Shown piece after piece: positions 39,071 to 47,150 of a stretch of DNA of 64,000 nucleotides. Position 1 is the stretch's first letter. Each line of letters starts with the position of its first letter. The notes below the pieces were generated by a model. That model was not told the DNA's origin. It saw only the letters and a list, made by a program, of their open reading frames with translations, and made no database searches. The stretch lies in the NCBI RefSeq assembly GCF_001043005.1, contig NZ_JYKZ01000005.1, positions 124,001 through 188,000 on the forward strand, read 5' to 3'. Source of the stretch: Pseudomonas psychrophila. Its GTDB lineage: Bacteria; Pseudomonadota; Gammaproteobacteria; Pseudomonadales; Pseudomonadaceae. Both the position numbers and the translations under genes were made by a program.

Positions 39071-39715
39071 TCAAACTCTGCCGAATGAGCGCAGGGTAAA
39101 GCGCGCCGATGGCGGGAAACGGGCCTCCAGCGCCTTACTGTCGGGGGTTGTGTTGGAGGTTTTCCATGCATCGAGGTACTGCACGGCGGGCTTGTTTTGC
39201 GAGTCCAGTACGACCACGGCATTGAAGTCATGACCGGATTCGCCAATCAAGGGAATGATGTAATTGTAAGTACTGACAATACAGGATCGTTCACCGTTGA
39301 CTTCATAACGCCTGAGGACCTCGGCACTGACCTCATCAATAGAGAAGAGCGGGTACGAACTGGGCAGTACTTTACCGAAGATCACTTCATCAACCACATC
39401 GCCCTCCAGGCCTATATGAGGCTGTGACGTGTTTTCAGTACGCAGGATGCTGGCGTTGTTCTCAATGTTGTAATGAACGCATGCCGATAACAGGCAGCAG
39501 TTACCTGAATAATGGAGATAGGTGAAATTGGTGAAGCTGGCGAGTTGACGAAGGCTTTCGATGTCGAGGTGTTCAGGCAGGGGGGAAGGGTCGGTGGCAA
39601 TGTGCAGGGACTGTTTGATTCTGTTCAGGTCATGGGTTTCATTGTCTTCAATCTGGCGCTGGGTGAAGCGCAAGGCTTGAGCATGATCCTGTGCAGCGGG
39701 GCCAAATACTTTCAT
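39071..39715 (-). CDS. Orphan protein with papain-like Cys/His/Asp pattern
   Basis: 214 residues from the ATG at 39715 (MKVFGPAAQ); GTG at 39790 would add 25 residues, and neither has a clear ribosome site. I do not recognise a named family. Visible are HYSGNCCLLSACVHYN (C73, C74), GHDFNAVVVLDSQ (H162) and YLDAW (D182). Spacing and context (G-N-C ... G-H-x-x-N-x-V ... D) resemble papain-fold peptidases and toxin-type glutamine deamidases. No signal peptide or membrane helix. It stands alone between the hydroxyproline and melibiose clusters, with no obvious immunity or secretion gene. Function is inference only. Confidence 0.6.
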   Translation of the reverse strand: MKVFGPAAQDHAQALRFTQRQIEDNETHDLNRIKQSLHIATDPSPLPEHLDIESLRQLASFTNFTYLHYSGNCCLLSACVHYNIENNASILRTENTSQPHIGLEGDVVDEVIFGKVLPSSYPLFSIDEVSAEVLRRYEVNGERSCIVSTYNYIIPLIGESGHDFNAVVVLDSQNKPAVQYLDAWKTSNTTPDSKALEARFPPSARFTLRSFGRV

Positions 39716-39863
39716 GGGCAATGTCCGTTCAAGTTCACGGGTTGGCGAGGTCAGGGATGACAGTCGCGTCAGCTGCCAGTCCCGAATCACGGCTGCGCTG
39801 CAGCCGGTTCAGGCATTAGTGAGCCAAACCGCAAATCTGTTCCATCAAGGCGCAGCAGCCGGA

Positions 39864-40796
39864 CTAGGGGGTGCCCAGGTTGTTGACGTAAAAACCGCTC
39901 AAGCGAAACTCACTGGGGGACAGGGAGAAGGCACGACGGAACAGCTTGGAAAAATAATTGGGGTCGCCAATCCCCACTGACAATGCCACCGCCTTGATCG
40001 ACAGATCGGTCAATTCGAGCAGGTGCGCCGCACGTTTCATGCGTTCGTGCAAAACATACTCTGCCGGTGACATACCGGCGTTGCGAGTGAAAACCCGAGA
40101 AAAATGGGCACGGCTCAAGCCGGCGATGCGGGCAAGACTGGCCACATCCAGCTCATCCGTGACTGTGGGGTGAGTGTGTCTGTCCGGCCCCGTTTGCAGG
40201 CAGGCGTGCACATGATTCTGGATGGTCGCGACCACACCTGAACCTCGGGTGGGGAGCGTGCAATCCTGTACGCTCAAATCATCATGCAGCAGCATCAGTG
40301 CGTCATAAGCCAGCGCGGATGCCCGGCCTGCGGTCAGGTCCGGGGTGTGGATCAAGGTATCAATAGTAGTGGCAAGCGCGTCAATGGTCTGGTTGCTCAG
40401 CTGCAGCACCGGCCCGCGCTCTGCCAGCAATGCCCGTTGCAGCCGCAGTGCCTCCTTGCCGTACATGGCAATCCAGAAGAACTCCCAGCTTTTGCCTGCT
40501 TCCAGCCAGTAGCAATGGTCATGGGGAACCAGCAGCAACATGGTGTCCCCGGCGTGGAGACGGTAGTGGCGCCCCTCGAAACGCAAATTGCCTTCGCCGG
40601 CAAGGGTGTGCTGCAAGATCACAAAGGGAGTGTCCCCACGCCTGCGACCGTCCCAGCAATAGGAAGCATCCAGCGCCCGGTCGTAACCGGCATTGGTGGG
40701 CATGGTGTGCAGTTGGTGCCTGCCCCGGGGCAGGGAAATGACTTTCGTTGACGGCCCTCTAGCCATCATGTCACTGAGCACAAAACTACCCGTCAT
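39864..40796 (-). CDS. AraC-family regulator with cupin sensor
   Basis: 310 residues: an N-terminal AraC cupin domain (LRFEGRHYRLHAGDTMLLLVPHDHCYW) and a C-terminal double helix-turn-helix (LARIAGLSRAHFSRVFTRNAGMSPAEYV; IKAVALSVGIGDPNYFSKLFRRAF). Divergent from the alpha-galactosidase gene with a 146-base shared region, the usual arrangement for a MelR/RafR-like activator of alpha-galactoside use. Confidence 0.88.
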   Translation of the reverse strand: MTGSFVLSDMMARGPSTKVISLPRGRHQLHTMPTNAGYDRALDASYCWDGRRRGDTPFVILQHTLAGEGNLRFEGRHYRLHAGDTMLLLVPHDHCYWLEAGKSWEFFWIAMYGKEALRLQRALLAERGPVLQLSNQTIDALATTIDTLIHTPDLTAGRASALAYDALMLLHDDLSVQDCTLPTRGSGVVATIQNHVHACLQTGPDRHTHPTVTDELDVASLARIAGLSRAHFSRVFTRNAGMSPAEYVLHERMKRAAHLLELTDLSIKAVALSVGIGDPNYFSKLFRRAFSLSPSEFRLSGFYVNNLGTP

Positions 40797-40942
40797 CGCA
40801 TAAAACTCGTCTATTCAGGTGGTGGGTCGCCTCCTACCATAGGTATCAAGCGGTTCCCGGCTGGCCTCTACAGGCATGAACCGCGGTGATGCTCTGATAT
40901 TTTTTTACCTGTGTCCACTGCGAATAGAACAAGGATAAGCAG

Positions 40943-42268
40943 ATGACTTTCAAGACCACGAAGATCGCCCTGATAGGTGCCGGCTCCACGGTATTCATGA
41001 AAAACGTGCTGGGCGATCTGTTGCACATCGAACTGTTGCGCCATGCGCACATTGCGTTGATGGATATCGATCTGCATCGCCTGGAAACTTCGAAAATGGT
41101 GGCGGGCAAGATTGCCGAGTCCCTCGGTGTGTCACCTCGATTCGAAGTGACGACCGACCGCCGGCGTGCGCTGGAAGGAGCCGATTATGTGGTCACGATG
41201 ATTCAGGTCGCAGGCTACAAACCGGGCACCGTGACCGACTTCGAGATTCCCAAGCGTTTTGGCCTGCGCCAGACCATCGGCGACACCTTGGGCATTGGCG
41301 GCATCATGCGTGGCTTGCGCACCGCTCCGGTGCTGGTGGACATCGCCAAGGACATGCGCGAACTCTGCCCCGGAGCTTTGATGCTGCAATACGTCAACCC
41401 GATGGCCATTAACTGCATGGCACTCAATCGCTTCGTTCCTGAGGTTCGTACAGTGGGGCTCTGCCATTCCGTGCAGGGCACGGCCAAAGAGCTGTCGCTG
41501 GATATCGGCGTGCCGATAGAAGAAATCCGATACCGCTGTGCCGGCATCAACCACATGTCCTTCTACACCTCGTTCGAGCGTTTGCTGGCCGATGGCAGTG
41601 TCGAGGATCTTTACCCGCGTATTCGCGCCGTTGTTGATGAAGGAAAGGTCCCGGACTGGAACCGGGTGCGCTATGAAGTGTTCAAGCACTTCGGCCATTT
41701 CCCGACCGAATCGTCCGAACACCTCGCCGAGTATGTGCCCTGGTTCATCAAGCGCAATCGCCCGGAACTGATCGAACAGTTCAACATCCCGCTGGATGAA
41801 TACCTGCGTCGTTGCGAAGAGCAGATCAGCGAGTGGGGCGTGCAAGAGCAGGCGCTGATCAACGGTGAGGGGCTCGAGGTGTGCCGCAGCCATGAATACG
41901 CCTCAAAAATCATCGAGGCCGAGCTCACAGGTATTCCGACCGTTATTAACGGCAACGTGATCAACGCTGGACTGATCGCTAATCTGCCAGATAATGCCTG
42001 CGTAGAGGTGCCCTGCGTTGTGGATCACAATGGTATTCAACCTACCCGGGTGGGCAATCTTCCGGTAGGTCTTGCCGCTCTGATGCAAACTAATATCAAT
42101 GTTCAACTCCTGACCGTTGAAGCCCTGGCCAGCGGTCGTCGTGAACATGTCAAACAGGCCGCAATGCTTGATCCCCACGCGGCCGCAGAGCTGAGCCTCG
42201 ACGAAATCGCGACCATGGTTGATGACCTGATCGAGGCCCACGAAGGCTGGTTGCCGCACTTGGGTTAA
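40943..42268 (+). CDS. melA: Alpha-galactosidase, glycoside hydrolase family 4
   Basis: 441 residues of the NAD+- and metal-dependent GH4 family, which cleaves by an oxidation-elimination mechanism. The N-terminal Rossmann motif is GAGSTVFMKNVL. The metal/catalytic segment is C174-H175 in GLCHSVQGT, with INHMSFYTSFERL after it. Substrates in the family include melibiose and raffinose; the neighbouring AraC regulator and LacY-like symporter support alpha-galactosides. It is cytoplasmic. Confidence 0.88.
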   Translation: MTFKTTKIALIGAGSTVFMKNVLGDLLHIELLRHAHIALMDIDLHRLETSKMVAGKIAESLGVSPRFEVTTDRRRALEGADYVVTMIQVAGYKPGTVTDFEIPKRFGLRQTIGDTLGIGGIMRGLRTAPVLVDIAKDMRELCPGALMLQYVNPMAINCMALNRFVPEVRTVGLCHSVQGTAKELSLDIGVPIEEIRYRCAGINHMSFYTSFERLLADGSVEDLYPRIRAVVDEGKVPDWNRVRYEVFKHFGHFPTESSEHLAEYVPWFIKRNRPELIEQFNIPLDEYLRRCEEQISEWGVQEQALINGEGLEVCRSHEYASKIIEAELTGIPTVINGNVINAGLIANLPDNACVEVPCVVDHNGIQPTRVGNLPVGLAALMQTNINVQLLTVEALASGRREHVKQAAMLDPHAAAELSLDEIATMVDDLIEAHEGWLPHLG

Positions 42269-42444
42269 GCGCAGGAAACCTGCTGTCTTGGCCTGAAATT
42301 CTACCCGAAGTACCAGTCAAACTGTCTTGAACGGTGGCCAGCCCCTGCGCGATCTGCGGATCCGCCGGGCCTGGCGCTCAAGCTTGCGCGAGTGAGCACT
42401 CAAGGCACGTTTGTCCATAAAAACAATGAGTCCAGGGTGGACCT

Positions 42445-43755
42445 ATGAACGTGACGCTCGGTACTGCAATTGGCGGGGTTCTGCCGTTTTTTAGATACGG
42501 CATGATCTTTTTTTTCTACCATTTCATCACAGGCGGGACGGGGCCTTTTCTCGCGGTTTGGCTGGGAGATGTCGGCCGACTGGATGCTGGCTCCATCGGT
42601 TTGATGTTCGGCACTCAGGCGGTGTTTGCAATGCTGTTTCAGCCGCTGTTTGGTGTGCTGAGTGATCGCCTGGATCACCGCAAGCATCTGTTGTGTGTGG
42701 TCATCGGTCTGCTGATCCTGCTGGCGCCTTTCATGAACTGGGTCTTTGCGCCGCTGCTACGCACCCACCTGATGCTAGCGGCACTGGTGGGGGGCGTGTA
42801 CCTGGGGATTACCTTCGCCGCTGGAGGTGGCGCGCTGGAGGTGTACATCGAAAAAGCCTGCCGGGCCAACCATATACCTTATGGTCGGGTGCGGATGTTC
42901 GGTGCTATTGGTTTCGGCTTCTCGGCGGCGATTTCGGGGATGCTGATCAGCACCAGTCCCGAATCGATTTTCTGGATAGGCTCACTGTGTGCGGTGCTGA
43001 TGGCCGTGCTTGTCTACCGGATCAAACCACGCCTGGGCGTCTTGTCCACGGGTGAGTCGGCGACGAAATCGGCACCGGTGTCCTATGCCGCCATCGGGAG
43101 CCTGTTGCTGGATAGGCGCTTCTGGTTTTTGGTGCTTTATGTGGTCGGTGTCGCCTGCCTGTACGACATTTTTGATCAGCAATTTGTGAATTACTTCCGC
43201 AGCTTCTTCAAGTCGCCACAGCAAGGCATGCAAGTGTTCGGGTTTGTCACCACGCTCACGGAGTGCATGGTTGCACTGGGCATGTTTCTGATGCCCGGCG
43301 TGCTGAGTCGAATCGGCGGCAAGAATGCCCTGATCATTGCGGGGCTGGTGATGTGGGTGCGGATCACCGGTTCAGGGTTCGCAACCACGCCTTACGAAAT
43401 GGTGGCGTTGAAGATGCTGCATGCCCTGGAAGTGCCTCTGGTGTTTATCGGCATGTTCAAGTACATCGGGGATGTCTTCGGTACACGCCTGTCGGCAACG
43501 ATTTACATGGTGGGGTTTGTCTTTGCCAAGGGGGTAGGGGCAACGCTGCTGTCACCCTTGGCTGGGCACATGTACGAAGTCTTCGGCTTTCGCCACACCT
43601 ACATAGTGCTGGGGAGCTCGGCCTTGTTGTTCACCATCATCTCCATGTTCAGCCTCGACAGTGGCAAGCACAGGAAGCCTGCTCGGCTGGACTTGCGCAA
43701 GCCGCTAAACGTGGTGGTTGATGAGCAGGCGCTGCGGCCAGTAGGTGCCAAGTAA
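42445..43755 (+). CDS. Oligosaccharide:H+ symporter (LacY/RafB-like MFS)
   Basis: 436-residue, 12-helix major facilitator. It starts with a LacY-like first helix (FRYGMIFFFYHFITGGTGPFL) and carries the loop motif GVLSDRLDHRKH between helices 2 and 3. YIGDVFGTRLSATIYMVGF is like the helix 10-11 region of oligosaccharide symporters. It is 176 bases after the GH4 gene on the same strand and is the probable melibiose/raffinose importer. An AGGGTGG ribosome site precedes the ATG. Confidence 0.82.
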   Translation: MNVTLGTAIGGVLPFFRYGMIFFFYHFITGGTGPFLAVWLGDVGRLDAGSIGLMFGTQAVFAMLFQPLFGVLSDRLDHRKHLLCVVIGLLILLAPFMNWVFAPLLRTHLMLAALVGGVYLGITFAAGGGALEVYIEKACRANHIPYGRVRMFGAIGFGFSAAISGMLISTSPESIFWIGSLCAVLMAVLVYRIKPRLGVLSTGESATKSAPVSYAAIGSLLLDRRFWFLVLYVVGVACLYDIFDQQFVNYFRSFFKSPQQGMQVFGFVTTLTECMVALGMFLMPGVLSRIGGKNALIIAGLVMWVRITGSGFATTPYEMVALKMLHALEVPLVFIGMFKYIGDVFGTRLSATIYMVGFVFAKGVGATLLSPLAGHMYEVFGFRHTYIVLGSSALLFTIISMFSLDSGKHRKPARLDLRKPLNVVVDEQALRPVGAK

Positions 43756-43818
43756 CATTCCCGCCTGTACCCCGGCGCGTGGCCTGTTCGTCGGGCTGCG
43801 CGCCTTTTGGTTTCGGGG

Positions 43819-44502
43819 TCAGTGACTTTGGGGAAGGTGCTCGAACAGGGTTTTGCAGACCCCGGCGATATGCTCGTCCAGCAGCCCGACAGCCCGTTCC
43901 ACATCGCCGGCGCGGCAAGCGTCGAGTATTTCCCGGTGTTCGTGATCAGCGCGGTGTTTGCCTGCCGACAAACTCATTTGCATGCGCAGATAACGCTCAA
44001 GCTTGTCGTTGACCGAGCGAATAAGGCTGATCATGAAGGGCCGCTGCGCCGGCTCGTAGAGGCAGGCGTGAAGCTCCCAGTTGAGTTCGGCCCAGCGACC
44101 CACGTCATCCTCGCCCACAAACTCCTGACAGATGCGTTCGGCGCGAGCGAAGGTGTCCGCGGTCATGTTGGGGATGGCCAGACGCAACAACTTGTCTTCG
44201 AGCAGCATGCGCACTTCAAACATCTGGGCCAGTTCGGCCTCGGAAATCCGTGTGACCATGGCCCCGCGATTACGCTGGAACATGACCAGGCCCTCAGCTT
44301 CCAGGCGCTTGAGCGCTTCGCGCACAGGAATCTTGCTGACATTGAACTGGCGGGCGATTTCGTCCTGACGAATAGGCTCATCTTCAGCGAAGTGCCCCGC
44401 GACGATGGCGTCGCGCAGATGCAGGGTGATGATTTCCGACGTGGAAGGTGAATTGCCCAGGTCGGGAGCGTTGAATTTTGGGTGGGCCACGGTCGTCATC
44501 AT
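43819..44502 (-). CDS. GntR-family (FCD) transcriptional regulator
   Basis: 227 residues: an N-terminal winged helix (IRQDEIARQFNVSKIPVREALKRLEAEGLV) and an all-helical FCD effector domain with metal-type residues (ELNWELHACLYEP; HADHEHREILDACR). The start is the ATG at 44502 (or 44499). A GTATAC operator 18 bases upstream suggests autoregulation. That operator matches two in the hydroxyproline cluster, where a relic paralogue lies, so this protein may now control that cluster in trans. It is also divergent from the sugar-acid operon at 44960, so control of that operon is an alternative or addition. Confidence 0.88.
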   Translation of the reverse strand: MMTTVAHPKFNAPDLGNSPSTSEIITLHLRDAIVAGHFAEDEPIRQDEIARQFNVSKIPVREALKRLEAEGLVMFQRNRGAMVTRISEAELAQMFEVRMLLEDKLLRLAIPNMTADTFARAERICQEFVGEDDVGRWAELNWELHACLYEPAQRPFMISLIRSVNDKLERYLRMQMSLSAGKHRADHEHREILDACRAGDVERAVGLLDEHIAGVCKTLFEHLPQSH

Positions 44503-44519
44503 TCGCAGGTAAAAAAGAT

Positions 44520-44533
44520 ATGGTATACGAAAT
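44520..44533. promoter_or_regulatory. GTATAC-centred operator before the intact GntR gene
   Basis: ATGGTATACGAAAT; its complement ATTTCGTATACCAT differs by one base from the 14-mers at 32772 and 38625. It is 18-31 bases before the GntR start. Confidence 0.7.
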
Positions 44534-44733
44534 TTGACTGGTATTCCTTGTGCCGATGGTCGGCCGGGCCTTTGTGTAGCGCTGTTGTTGATTATTCCCC
44601 GCACCGATGAAATGAATCCGCACGAGCTTCCATCTTTGTTCGCAACCATTCCCGCGCAGTAACGCACGCCTCACAACGCAGGGTTTGCGGGCTTCGAATG
44701 CCCTTTCTCGGTATGCCTCGCTCCATTTCAATC

Positions 44734-44776
44734 TGGTAAGGCCAATTTAATTAAATTAACAATTGGTCTTGCCAAT
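44734..44776. promoter_or_regulatory. Paired TTGGT-N3-GCCAA boxes, candidate UxuR/ExuR-type operators
   Basis: Two boxes, TGGTAAGGCCA (44734-44744) and ATTGGTCTTGCCAAT (44762-44776), also form a larger inverted repeat (12 of 14 bases match). FadR-subfamily GntR regulators such as PdhR, LldR and UxuR bind TTGGT-N3-ACCAA. They lie about 185-225 bases upstream of the sugar-acid operon; the FadR-type regulator at 53576 is the natural candidate. The rest of the 457-base gap 44503-44959 shows only the GntR operator and the ribosome site of the dehydrogenase gene. Confidence 0.55.
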
Positions 44777-44959
44777 ATTTTTGGCTGCGTGTAGTTTTCG
44801 AACCGTGATCATCCAAGCGGCACTCAAGCCTGCAAACAATAAGAGGAGATCCAGATGCCCTGTCTCTTCGTCTGCGTTGCTGCAGCCCCCTCTGTTTGTC
44901 ACCCCTCTTTGAACTCGCCTGTACCCCGTAGCCCTTGGGCTAACGACGGAGAATAAAAA

Positions 44960-45970
44960 ATGCTGACTGTGATTTGTAACGAGCCGCGCTCGCTCACCGC
45001 TATCGAAAGTCCGATTCCCGACCGCCAGCCCGGCGAAACCCTGATCAGGGTCAAGCGCGTAGGTGTGTGTGGCACCGACCTGCACATTTACACCGGCAAT
45101 CAGCCCTTCCTTGAGTACCCACGGGTCATGGGCCACGAGTTTTCCGGCATCGTCGAAGCCAGTGAAGAGGGCAGTGGTCTGGTCGCTGGCGACGTGGTCT
45201 ACGTCATGCCTTACATCTCATGTGGCACCTGCATCGCCTGCCGCCAGGGCAAGACCAACTGCTGCACCCGTATCCAGGTGCTGGGTGTGCATTGCGACGG
45301 CGCCTTTACCCAATACCTGAGCGTTGCCCATCAGTTCATCCACAAGGCCGAGGGTGTGTCGCTGGACCAGGCGGCAATGATCGAGTTCCTGTCCATCGGC
45401 GCCCACGCTGTGAGGCGCTCGAACATTCAGGCCGGGCAACGCACGCTCATCGTCGGTACTGGGCCGATTGGTATGGCAGCAGCGATTTTTGCAGGATTGC
45501 GCGGGGCCATTGTCACCGTGCTCGACACCCGTGACGACCGCCTGGATTTTTGCCGCAAGCACCTCAATATTCACGCGGCAGTGAAAATTGGCGAAGGGGA
45601 TAAAGAGGCGCTCGCCGACCTCACTGAAGGCGATTTCTATGACGTCGTGTTCGACGCCACCGGCAACGCCCGTGCCATGGAACGCGGTTTTGAATTTATC
45701 GCCCACGGCGGCACCTACGTCATGATCTCGGTGGTGCGTGACTCGATCACCTTCTCTGACCCCGAGTTCCACAAGCGCGAAGCCACCCTGATGGGCAGCC
45801 GTAACGCCACCGTCGAAGACTTCCGCTACGTTGAGCAATGCCTGCGTGATGGCTTGATCCCGGACCAAGCGCTCAATACCCACCGCATCCCGCTCAGCGA
45901 AGTCGTTAACCAATTCACCACGCTGCTGGATCCGCAGCAAGGCGTGGTCAAAGCCATCATCGAGTGCTAG
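44960..45970 (+). CDS. Zn-dependent dehydrogenase, probable L-galactonate 5-dehydrogenase
   Basis: 336-residue medium-chain dehydrogenase. Catalytic zinc ligands are in VGVCGTDLHIY and MGHEFSG, the structural zinc cysteines in SCGTCIACRQGKTNCC, and the NAD loop is GTGPIGMAAA. E. coli LgoD, an L-galactonate 5-dehydrogenase giving D-tagaturonate, is of this type. The next genes (tagaturonate reductase-, altronate dehydratase- and KDG kinase-like) take that product onward. L-gulonate 5-dehydrogenase is an alternative. GGAG precedes the ATG; it is the first gene of a five-gene operon. Confidence 0.82.
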   Translation: MLTVICNEPRSLTAIESPIPDRQPGETLIRVKRVGVCGTDLHIYTGNQPFLEYPRVMGHEFSGIVEASEEGSGLVAGDVVYVMPYISCGTCIACRQGKTNCCTRIQVLGVHCDGAFTQYLSVAHQFIHKAEGVSLDQAAMIEFLSIGAHAVRRSNIQAGQRTLIVGTGPIGMAAAIFAGLRGAIVTVLDTRDDRLDFCRKHLNIHAAVKIGEGDKEALADLTEGDFYDVVFDATGNARAMERGFEFIAHGGTYVMISVVRDSITFSDPEFHKREATLMGSRNATVEDFRYVEQCLRDGLIPDQALNTHRIPLSEVVNQFTTLLDPQQGVVKAIIEC

Positions 45971-45980
45971 GAGCGTGGTG

Positions 45981-47120
45981 ATGAGCGATAGCCAATTTCC
46001 GCCGATCCTGCAATTCGGTACCAGTCGATTTCTTCAGGCTCACGTTGACTTATTCGTGTCTCAAGCACTTGAACGTGGCGAAGCCCTTGGCCGGATCGCC
46101 GTAGTCCAGAGCACCGACAGCCCGGCCAGTACTGCGCGGACCGCAGCGTTGGCCAGCGGCACGCCGTACCGGGTGTTGATCCAGGGCATCGACAAGGGCC
46201 AGGTGGTGGAGCAGAGCCACTGGGCTTCGGCAATCTGCCGCGCCGTGCATGCCACCGAGCAATGGCCGCTGCTGCGCCAGGGCTTTGTCGAGCACGTCAA
46301 GGTCGTGGTTTCCAATACCGGGGACCGGGGTTATCAACTGGATTCACGGGACACTCAGGCGTTGCTCGCTGCGCATGCCCCGGCCCCGATCAGCTTCCCG
46401 GCCAAACTGTTGGTGCTGCTGCATGACCGCTGGAAACACAGCCCGCAGTCCACCTTGTCGCTGTTCCCCTGTGAACTGGTAGCGCGTAACGGCGATGTAC
46501 TGCGTGACCTGCTGGTAGCGCTGGCGCGCAGTTGGGCGCTGGACGATGCATTCCAGACCTACCTGATACAGAACTGCCGCTGGGCGAACTCCCTGGTCGA
46601 CCGCATTGTTTCCCAGGCCCTGGAACCGGTGGGGGCGGTGGCTGAACCTTATGCCCTGTGGGCGATCGAGCGCCAGGAGGGGCTGACGCTGCCGTGTAGT
46701 CATGACGCCATCGTATTGACCGATAGCCTGGACGATTTCGAGCGCCTCAAGCTGTTCACCCTGAACCTGGGCCACAGCTATCTGGCCGAACGCTGGTTGA
46801 GTGATGGTCGGCCTGCCACCGAGACCGTCTACCAGGCGATGCAAAACCCTGCATTGCGCGCCGACCTGGAAGCCCTGTGGGCCAGCGAAGTGTTGCCGGT
46901 GTTCGATGCCCTCGGCCAGCTCGACGCAGCCCGACGCTATGTCGACAGCGTGCGCGAGCGCTTTGGCAATCCGTTTCTGCAACACCGTCTCGCCGATATT
47001 GCCGTTAACCATAAAGACAAGAAAGAGCGCCGTTTGCTGCCCCTGGTCGAACTTGCTGCACAGCTTGCGCCGGGTCTTGAGCAGCCGATGTTGCGGGCCG
47101 TCCTGCTCAGCCAGCACTGA
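45981..47120 (+). CDS. Mannitol dehydrogenase family oxidoreductase, probable tagaturonate reductase
   Basis: 379 residues. The N-terminal ILQFGTSRFLQAHVDLF is nearer to UxaB (IxQFGxxxFLxAxxD) than to fructuronate reductase, and the NKDKKERRL-like segment (VNHKDKKERR) lies near the C-terminus. The expected reaction is D-tagaturonate to D-altronate with NADH. It is shorter than E. coli UxaB (about 480). The start is the ATG at 45981 with AGGAG seven bases before; two GTG codons just upstream are less well placed. It follows the dehydrogenase gene by ten bases. Confidence 0.78.
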   Translation: MSDSQFPPILQFGTSRFLQAHVDLFVSQALERGEALGRIAVVQSTDSPASTARTAALASGTPYRVLIQGIDKGQVVEQSHWASAICRAVHATEQWPLLRQGFVEHVKVVVSNTGDRGYQLDSRDTQALLAAHAPAPISFPAKLLVLLHDRWKHSPQSTLSLFPCELVARNGDVLRDLLVALARSWALDDAFQTYLIQNCRWANSLVDRIVSQALEPVGAVAEPYALWAIERQEGLTLPCSHDAIVLTDSLDDFERLKLFTLNLGHSYLAERWLSDGRPATETVYQAMQNPALRADLEALWASEVLPVFDALGQLDAARRYVDSVRERFGNPFLQHRLADIAVNHKDKKERRLLPLVELAAQLAPGLEQPMLRAVLLSQH

Positions 47121-47150
47121 GTGGCGCGCCATAACCGTTGAGGATCCACC

